A DNA stretch of 64,000 bases, from contig NZ_AZUZ01000024.1 in the NCBI RefSeq assembly GCF_000513955.1, positions 1 through 64,000 on the forward strand, written 5' to 3'. The stretch is from Pseudoxanthomonas suwonensis J47 (GTDB taxonomy: Bacteria > Pseudomonadota > Gammaproteobacteria > Xanthomonadales > Xanthomonadaceae). Under the pieces are notes generated by a model. That model ran no database searches. It had not been told where the DNA came from and was given only the letters and a program-made list of their open reading frames with translations. A program made the position numbers and the translations under genes. Below are positions 59,601-64,000 of the stretch, piece by piece (the stretch's first letter is position 1; the number at the start of each line of letters is the position of its first letter).

Positions 59601-59894
59601 GGACGCTTCCAGCGCGCGTACGATCCCGGCCAGCGAGCATTCGTCGGTGATCGCCAGGGCGCTGTAGCCGCAGCGCCTGGCCCGTTCGAACAGCGTCGCC
59701 GCGTCGCTGGCACCGCGCAGGAACGAAAAGTCGGACACGCAGTGCAGCTCTGCGTAGGCCGGCAGGCCGTCGTCTTCGGCCAGGTCGTCGTTGGCCGCAC
59801 GCAGGCCCAGACGCTGCGCCACTTCCCAGGCGCGCGGCGGACGCCCGCCGGGGGTGTCGCGGTTCACGCCGTCGATGGCGTCGTCCCAGCTCAT
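56613..59894 (-). CDS. dnaE2: Error-prone DNA polymerase DnaE2 (ImuC)
   Basis: A 1093-residue C-family polymerase for damage tolerance, working with ImuA and ImuB. The PHP domain starts [17 protein letters not shown]; the catalytic aspartates are in [12 protein letters not shown] (Asp428, 430, 432); [17 protein letters not shown] and [20 protein letters not shown] (DnaE2-type, where DnaE has GFNKSHAAAYA) identify the subgroup. The start overlaps the imuB stop as ATGA. SOS induction through the upstream lexA box is expected. Confidence 0.95.
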   Translation of the reverse strand: MSWDDAIDGVNRDTPGGRPPRAWEVAQRLGLRAANDDLAEDDGLPAYAELHCVSDFSFLRGASDAATLFERARRCGYSALAITDECSLAGIVRALEASEAVGLPLVVGSEFVLADGLKCVLLVENHAGYTRLCELITVARRSVEKKGYRLVRADVERVVRGQAGVAGKATVASDDCGLFALWIPGAQPDEGQGRWLQSVFGERAHLAVELHREQDDAARLQQLLELAGRLGMPALASGDVHMAHRRERVLQDTLTAIRHNVTLAEAGALLFRNGERHLRTRRALANIHPHHLLEAAAALARRCTFSMREVKYQYPKELVPEGHTPASWLRVLTGQGMRERWPDGVPPKVAAQIEEELALVAELEYEAFFLTVHDIVRFARSQGILCQGRGSSANSAVCYALGITAVDPAQTRLLIARFLSRARNEPPDIDVDFEHERREEVMQYVYRKYGRERAALAATVISYRGKSAVRDVAKAFGLPPDQIGLLAECFGWGNGEAPMEQRLREAGFDPENPLVTRILALAGMIEGRPRHLSQHVGGFVISDAPLSALVPVENAAMPDRTIIQWDKDDLETLGLLKVDCLALGMLTCIRKAFDLVEKHRGVRLDMATLPPDDPATYRMLQAADSVGVFQVESRAQMAMLPRLKPERFYDLVVQVAIVRPGPIQGGMVHPYLRRRMGKEPVTYPSEGVRQILGATLGIPLFQEQVMELVIHAGYTPEQADGLRRSMAAWRRGGDMEPHRLRIRKLMEDKNYSSEFIDQLFEQIKGFGSYGFPQSHAASFAKLVYVSAWLKRHEPAAFACALLNSQPMGFYSPSQIVQDARRGRGERAGVEVRPVDVLHSDWDNTLEGGRLRRDLDDDEGQPAIRLGLRQVAGMSEPVAQAIVAARARRPFASVADLCLRAGLDAKARHALAEAGALDSLSGHRNAARWEVAGIEQRRPLLPGSPEEAQVELPAPHLGESLAADYRSTGLSLRAHPMSLLRAQMVQRRILGVRELHQRRHGSGVHVAGLVTQRQRPGTAKGTIFVTLEDEHGMVNVIVWPDLAVRQRKPLLQARLLAVRGRWERVDGVEHLIAAHLEDLSGLLGSLPVASRDFH

Positions 59895-61459
59895 CCGAAC
59901 CACCCGTGCAGCATCCAGCCCTCGCGCTCGCCCGGCGCGGCGAAGGCCCAGGCGCGCTGGCCCTGCGCGGTCTCCACCACGTAGTAGTCGCGGCGCGCGT
60001 CGGCGCCATCCCACCAGCCGCTTTCCAGCCGCTCCGGGCCGGAGACGATCCGTGCGCCGCGATGCGCCGCGGCGCCCCCGTAGAGCGGGGCCTGCCCCGC
60101 TGCTTTTCCGGATGCCGGGACATCGTGCGTGGAGCCGGCCAGGTCCGGCTCTACGTGGGAGGGACCCGCGGACAGGCCCCGTTCCACGAAGGGAATCGGG
60201 CGTGGCAGCAGCCACAGCGGTCGCGGCGGACGCGGCGGCGCCGGCCCGATCCGCGCGTCGTCGCCCTGCACCCGGCACCAGGCGCGTTCCGGGCGCGGAT
60301 CGCCGTCGGGCGCGACGCGGTACACGGCTTCGTCGCCCAGCCGCGCGCGCAGGCGTTCGCGCAGCTGCGGCCATGGCAGCTGCTGCTGTTGGCGGGTGTC
60401 GAACAGGTCGCGGCTGGCCGGCACGAACGCCGGCAGCTCGCGCGCCAGCAGGCGCATCGCCACCACCGGCGCGCCGATCGCCACCCGCTCCAGGCGGTTG
60501 CGCGCCAGCTCGAACAGCATGCCCGGCTCGCGTTCCGGCGCCAGCAGGCCGACCTCCACGTCGGTATGCGCGGCACCGCGCGCCATGCCGCCACCGGGTC
60601 CGCGCTCGTGCTCCAGGCGCAGCACGAAGCGCTGCACGCCGCCATCGCGGATCGACAGCAGCGTGCACAGGTCGCCGATCAGGCGCCGCAGCGGGAACAG
60701 CAGCGCGGTGTGGTTCTCCACCTCGTAGCCCAGCTCCACCCGCGAATCGAAATGGTCCGGCGGCAGGTAGTACTCCAGCGGATCGTCGGCTTCGCCATAG
60801 AGCCGGTCGAGGTGTTCGAGCAGCGCCAGGCCGAAGCGCCGGCGCAGCGCATCGCGCGGCAGCGCGCGCAGGTCGCGCAGGTGGGCAATGCCCATGCGCT
60901 GCAGGCGCACGCCCAGTCCGTCGGGCAGGCAGGCGCGGCGCACCGGCACCCGGTCCAGGCACGCGGCCATCGTCGCCGCATGCGGGATCGCCAGCCCGTC
61001 CTCCAGCCCGGCGAACACCCGCGCCGCGCGCGGCGTCGGCGCCAGGGCGATGCGGTGGCGGAAACCGAGCGCGTCCAGTTCGCTGCGCAGCCGCGCCTGC
61101 AGCGTCGGCCACGGCCCGAGCAGGCGGAAGCTGCCGCGCACTTCCAGCACGATGCAGCCCGGCCACTGCGCGCTGACCAGCGAGCTGTGCCGGTACGCCC
61201 ACGCGGCGAGGAAGCGCTGCCAGCGCGCTTCGGCCGAAGGATCGTGGTCGACCATGGCGAAGTCGCGCAGCAGCGCGTGCGCGGCGACCAGGCGCATGCC
61301 CGGGGCCAGGCCCGCCGCCGCCGCGGACGCGTTCACCGCATGCAGGGTGCGCAGCTGCGCCGGCCCGGTGACCAGCGCCAGCGGCGCCTCCGGATCAGGC
61401 CGGCGGCGGAGGACGGCGTCCAGCGCCAGCTGCGGCAGCAGTACACAGGCCCAGAGCAT
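59891..61459 (-). CDS. imuB: ImuB, Y-family-like mutagenesis protein, with in-frame REP insert
   Basis: A 522-residue inactive Y-family-like hub protein that bridges DnaE2 and the beta clamp. N-terminal [18 protein letters not shown], middle domain [14 protein letters not shown], and the C-terminal [13 protein letters not shown] and [18 protein letters not shown] are typical. Between PIPFVERG and [10 protein letters not shown] lies about 40 extra residues, encoded by two REP units (60080-60103 and 60129-60154) that keep the frame open. The protein is longer than usual for this reason. ATGA overlap with dnaE2; imuA lies 9 nt upstream. Confidence 0.92.
   Translation of the reverse strand: MLWACVLLPQLALDAVLRRRPDPEAPLALVTGPAQLRTLHAVNASAAAAGLAPGMRLVAAHALLRDFAMVDHDPSAEARWQRFLAAWAYRHSSLVSAQWPGCIVLEVRGSFRLLGPWPTLQARLRSELDALGFRHRIALAPTPRAARVFAGLEDGLAIPHAATMAACLDRVPVRRACLPDGLGVRLQRMGIAHLRDLRALPRDALRRRFGLALLEHLDRLYGEADDPLEYYLPPDHFDSRVELGYEVENHTALLFPLRRLIGDLCTLLSIRDGGVQRFVLRLEHERGPGGGMARGAAHTDVEVGLLAPEREPGMLFELARNRLERVAIGAPVVAMRLLARELPAFVPASRDLFDTRQQQQLPWPQLRERLRARLGDEAVYRVAPDGDPRPERAWCRVQGDDARIGPAPPRPPRPLWLLPRPIPFVERGLSAGPSHVEPDLAGSTHDVPASGKAAGQAPLYGGAAAHRGARIVSGPERLESGWWDGADARRDYYVVETAQGQRAWAFAAPGEREGWMLHGWFG
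60080..60154. repeat. REP doublet inside imuB
   Basis: GTAGAGCGGGGCCTGCCCCG (unit 60080-60103) and, 25 nt on, a GGAGCCGGCC...GGTCCGGCTCTAC unit (60129-60154) lie in opposite orientation. The first is the same family as the repeats at 30-139 and 40183-40286. Both are translated as part of imuB. Confidence 0.85.
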
Positions 61460-61468
61460 GGTCCGCCC

Positions 61469-62095
61469 TCACGCCGCGTCCGGGACGAAGGCCTGCGCCG
61501 GCGCCGGGCCGCCGCGACACTTGCGCACCTGCCAGGCCGGACGGCCGTGGGCGTCGCGCACCCATTCCAGGCGCAGCGCCGCCGGTGAGGCGTTCACCGC
61601 GTGCTTGCGGTCGCGCAGGGCGAAGCCGAGGCAGGCGCCGCTGTCGGCCGCGACCTGCAGGCGCCGCAATGCCGCCGCATCGGCCTGCTGCGGCCAGCCC
61701 AGCACCGCGCCGCAGGCGCCGCTGCGCAGGCACTGCTCGAACGCCCACAGCGCATCACGCGGGCTGGCTTCCACGACCTGCAGCGCGGCCAGGTCCACCC
61801 CCGCGGCCTGCCACGCCGGCGCGTACGGGATGTACGGCGGCGCGACCAGGGCAACGGTGCCGCCGTCGGCGGTGATGCGCGCCAGCGTCGGCAGCAGCAG
61901 CGCCAGTTCGCCGACGCCGTCGGCCGGCAGCAGCAGTTCGGTCAGCGCGCGGCGCGGCCAGCCGCCCTGCGGCAGCAACGCATCCAGCGCGGCGTGGCCG
62001 GTCGGCTCGCCGTCGGCGGCGATCGCCGCGCTGCGCCCGGCGTGCCACAGCGTGCGCGAGGCCAGCAGAGTATCGAGGGCGACAACGGCACCCAT
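61469..62095 (-). CDS. imuA: ImuA, RecA-like mutagenesis protein
   Basis: A 208-residue RecA-related accessory protein of the ImuABC mutasome. HAALDALLPQGGWPRRALTE resembles the RecA/SulA-like region, followed by LLLPTLARITADGGTVALVAPPYIP (in parts) and CLGFALRDRKHAVNASPAAL. It acts with ImuB and DnaE2 in translesion synthesis and mutagenesis. ATG 62093-62095, right after the lexA stop. Confidence 0.9.
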   Translation of the reverse strand: MGAVVALDTLLASRTLWHAGRSAAIAADGEPTGHAALDALLPQGGWPRRALTELLLPADGVGELALLLPTLARITADGGTVALVAPPYIPYAPAWQAAGVDLAALQVVEASPRDALWAFEQCLRSGACGAVLGWPQQADAAALRRLQVAADSGACLGFALRDRKHAVNASPAALRLEWVRDAHGRPAWQVRKCRGGPAPAQAFVPDAA

Positions 62096-62096
62096 C

Positions 62097-62747
62097 TCAA
62101 CCCTTCCGCACCAGGCCGCAGTACACGCCTTCGATGGCGAAGTCCTGGCCCGGCTCCACCTCGATCGGCGCATGCGCCGGATTGCGTGGCAGCAGGCGGA
62201 TCATGCGCCCGCCGCGCTGCAGGCGCTTGATGGTCAGTTCGCCATCGACGCGCGCGACCACGGTCTGCCCGTCGCGCGCCTCGGGCGTGCGGTGCACGCC
62301 GACCAGGTCGCCATCGAGGATGCCGTCGTCGATCATCGAATCGCCCTGCACCCGCAGCAGGTAATCGGGTTTTGGCGAGAACAGGCGCCGGTCCAGCCAC
62401 AGCGATTCGCCGCCCTCCCCGACCGCACCCAGCCGGGCCACGCCCTCGGCGCTGATCGGGGTGCCGGCGGCGACCCGGCCCAGCACCGGCAGCGGCAGCA
62501 GGTCGGCCGCCGCGCTGCCGGGCAGGCGCAGGCCGCGCTTCTGGCCGGGGACCTGTTCCAGCAGGCCGTCGGCGACCAGCGCCTGGACGTGCTTCTGGGC
62601 GGCGTTGCGCGAGGAAAAGCCAAAGGCATCAGCGATTTCCGCCAGGCTCGGGGCCCGCCCGGCGGCCAGCTCGGCACGCAGGAAGGCCAGCACGGCGGCG
62701 CGCTGGGGAGGAAGCCGGGAGGGGTCGGACGGGGTCATGGTGTACAT
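62097..62747 (-). CDS. lexA: LexA repressor heading the imu cassette
   Basis: A 216-residue SOS repressor. The N-terminal winged helix is [20 protein letters not shown]; the self-cleavage site is Ala94-Gly95 in GRVAAGTP; the catalytic dyad is Ser137 (QGDSMID) and Lys174 (LTIKRL). It is likely the cassette-specific second LexA found in several Xanthomonads. GGAAGG sits 7 nt before ATG 62747, which favours that start over ATG 62738. An operator overlaps this start, so it probably represses itself and the whole imu operon. Confidence 0.93.
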   Translation of the reverse strand: MYTMTPSDPSRLPPQRAAVLAFLRAELAAGRAPSLAEIADAFGFSSRNAAQKHVQALVADGLLEQVPGQKRGLRLPGSAAADLLPLPVLGRVAAGTPISAEGVARLGAVGEGGESLWLDRRLFSPKPDYLLRVQGDSMIDDGILDGDLVGVHRTPEARDGQTVVARVDGELTIKRLQRGGRMIRLLPRNPAHAPIEVEPGQDFAIEGVYCGLVRKG

Positions 62748-62756
62748 TTGTACACC
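62739..62756. promoter_or_regulatory. LexA-type operator over the lexA start
   Basis: Perfect inverted repeat GGTGTACA-TT-TGTACACC. It covers the lexA start codon and part of the ribosome site. TGTAC-type palindromes are reported for the second LexA of some Xanthomonas and Pseudomonas; I rely on memory for that. Confidence 0.75.
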
Positions 62757-63061
62757 TTCCCCGTCTCATGGGGCGAGAGTCGCGTGAAAGGCCCTCTCCC
62801 GACCCTCACCCCGGCCCTTCTCCCGGAGAGAGAGGGGAGCAAGGCAACGGCAATCAGCGATTCATCGCCCTACCGCCGGTCGGACCGATTTGCTACTGCG
62901 CACGTATGCGCCTACGGTGGGGTGGCTGGGTACCAAGGGTCACCATTGAATCGTGGCCCCACGCCGCGGACGTCAAAGATCCGCTACCCGTTGCTCCGTT
63001 CCCTCCTTGCTACCAGCTCGACCGCGCTCCCGCGGTGGACACTCATGCGCAAGGAAAAGAC
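62757..63061. other. Gap between lexA and the cold shock gene
   Basis: About 305 nt. Holds a CTCTCCC-type repeat block (about 62788-62842), then a lower-GC stretch (62846-62990) that probably contains the cold shock promoter and 5' leader. No gene supported. Confidence 0.5.
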
Positions 63062-63273
63062 ATGACCGACATCCGTACCGGGATCGTCAAATGGTTCAGC
63101 GCCGAGAAGGGCTTCGGCTTCATCGCCCCCGATGACGGGGACGAGATTTTCGTGCACCAGAACTCCATCGAATGCGAAGGCACCCGCCAGCTCCGTGAGG
63201 CCAGCGGGTGCGCTTCGTGGTCGTCCAAGGCCTCAAGGGCGTCCAGGCCGACCGCGTCGAACCGATCAGTTAG
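63062..63273 (+). pseudogene. Cold shock protein, apparent single-base deletion
   Basis: CspA-family RNA chaperone. The N-terminal part is clear: [20 protein letters not shown] and EIFVHQNSI (RNP1- and RNP2-like). After GTRQLRE the frame fails near 63199. Adding one G restores [20 protein letters not shown] and EPIS, giving the normal 70 residues and a stop at 63271-63273. As read, translation would run on with unrelated sequence. A sequencing error is likely. It overlaps the convergent lipoprotein gene by 4 nt. Confidence 0.75.
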
Positions 63274-63584
63274 CGGATCAACGACGGATCCGTGCTGGTC
63301 TGCTCCGGTTCGGTCGGCAGGCGCTCGTCCTGGACCTCCGGGCAACCCTCGGTGCCTTCCCTGCCTACGCAGGCCGGATCGGTAGGGCCGTTGGTGGTCG
63401 GCGGCAGCGTGCCCGGCGGGGTCGCCGGATCGGTGGTGGCCGGCGTGGTCGTAGCCGGATCGACCACCTCCGCCGGCGTGTCGGTCACGGCGCCGGTACG
63501 GTCCATATCCTGGTCGTCGCGGCGATCGCAGGCGGACAGGCCGGCGAAAGCCACCAGCGCGGTGGCAAGCATGAGGGTACGCAT
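63270..63584 (-). CDS. Small Thr/Pro-rich lipoprotein
   Basis: A 104-residue exported lipoprotein with signal peptide and lipobox AGLSAC. The mature part is low-complexity, rich in Thr, Pro and Asp ([20 protein letters not shown]), with two cysteines ([11 protein letters not shown]) that could form a disulfide. Strong AAGGAGG ribosome site before ATG 63582-63584. Function unknown. The stop codon overlaps that of the cold shock gene. Confidence 0.7.
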   Translation of the reverse strand: MRTLMLATALVAFAGLSACDRRDDQDMDRTGAVTDTPAEVVDPATTTPATTDPATPPGTLPPTTNGPTDPACVGREGTEGCPEVQDERLPTEPEQTSTDPSLIR

Positions 63585-63849
63585 GAAGTCCTCCTTGTCG
63601 TAGGGCACGACCGCCATGGCCGCGCTTGCAGGGGCGGCACACGCGAAACCCGATCGCACGCACCAGCATGCGTATGAGGCCTTGTCGCCACGTATCGCGC
63701 GGTGAAATACGCGTCGCCAGCAGATGAAACCATCCGGCTCGCAGATGAACCGGCCATCTCCGGCTACGCACGCCGGGCGGAACAAGCGCGGACCGGAGCG
63801 AAGACCGCGAATCCTCCACCCGGTCGTGTAGCGGCGATGGGACGGCGCG

Positions 63850-64000
63850 TCAGGCCTGCGGCCGCGCCTCCACCTTCGGCTCGGCCACTTCCTGGCCCGC
63901 CTGCGCATGCCCGGCCATCTCCGCGCCGGCATCCGGCGCCAGCTTGCGCATCTGGAACATCGACGCCGCCGAGATCAGGCCCACGCTGAGGAAGGCGAAG
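63850..64000 (-). CDS. C-terminal end of an MFS-type transporter (partial)
   Basis: The last 49 codons of a gene that continues beyond the window edge. The translation starts in a hydrophobic helix (FAFLSVGLISAASMFQM) and continues MRKLAPDAGAEMAGHAQAG with a polar tail ending EARPQA. A final helix followed by L-x-x-DAGAE resembles C-termini of DHA-type MFS exporters. Too little is visible to assign a substrate. Confidence 0.5.
   Translation of the reverse strand, partial: FAFLSVGLISAASMFQMRKLAPDAGAEMAGHAQAGQEVAEPKVEARPQA

Noticed and set aside
57171-59984. 937-codon open frame antisense to dnaE2
   Set aside because: Same artefact: low-complexity His/Arg/Gln/Ala-rich translation opposite a well-conserved polymerase.

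Overview
The window is very GC-rich DNA (about 73% in lines sampled inside core genes) with gammaproteobacterial gene content. The combination of genes suggests Xanthomonadaceae/Lysobacteraceae (Lysobacter-, Luteimonas- or Pseudoxanthomonas-like): a lexA-imuA-imuB-dnaE2 cassette, minD with a TTG start, an M2 (ACE-like) lipoprotein peptidase, a gcvP-linked tandem glycine riboswitch, and many short palindromic REP-like repeats. This is inference from gene content and repeat style, not from a marker gene. I see no rRNA, tRNA, IS element, prophage or CRISPR array.

Layout. 0-9.5 kb: EamA permease and hutG; a heme-globin/PAS/GGDEF/EAL protein and a LuxR-type regulator, both frameshifted; gor with a DadA-like oxidase; a DUF418 membrane protein. 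9.6-13.2 kb: dnaE. 13.2-18.8 kb: rlmKL, hydrolase, MOSC and AmpD-like genes between two repeat-filled gaps. 18.8-23.1 kb: tesB, DUF2007, EF-hand, bpt and a secreted EEP-family lipoprotein. 23.2-26.1 kb: a five-gene signalling operon (Roadblock, Aer-type PAS, PhnD-like, two unknowns) behind a perfect FNR-type box. 26.2-27.4 kb: purT. 27.8-31.7 kb: an eight-gene operon starting with an SPFH protein and containing several very small genes. 31.8-34.7 kb: cytochrome b561, AlkA-like glycosylase, DUF423, SRPBCC protein. 35-36.8 kb: DesK/NarL-type two-component system. 37-40.2 kb: GNAT, minCDE, a HEACH-motif protein. 40.3-44.9 kb: OmpR/HK pair divergent from a PAP2 phosphatase and an EptA-type phosphoethanolamine transferase, probably a lipid A remodelling locus. 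45-52.2 kb: M2 peptidase, Bcr/CflA exporter, glycine riboswitch and gcvP. 52.3-53.7 kb: a histone H1-like protein. 54.0-55.7 kb: a lower-GC island with two double-glycine-leader peptides, a CPBP-like membrane protein and a broken GIY-YIG gene, read here as a class II bacteriocin locus. 56-62.7 kb: alkB, dnaE2, imuB, imuA, lexA mutagenesis operon. 62.7-64 kb: cold shock gene, small lipoprotein, end of an MFS transporter.

The most interesting points are: (i) a ~105-nt dispersed repeat in four same-orientation copies whose stems keep pairing by compensatory and G-U changes, which points to a structured RNA; (ii) the candidate two-peptide bacteriocin locus; (iii) the FNR-box Roadblock/Aer-PAS/PhnD operon; (iv) a REP doublet fused in frame into imuB. 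Four genes carry short frameshifts, two of them apparent single-G losses, so assembly errors should be excluded before calling them pseudogenes.
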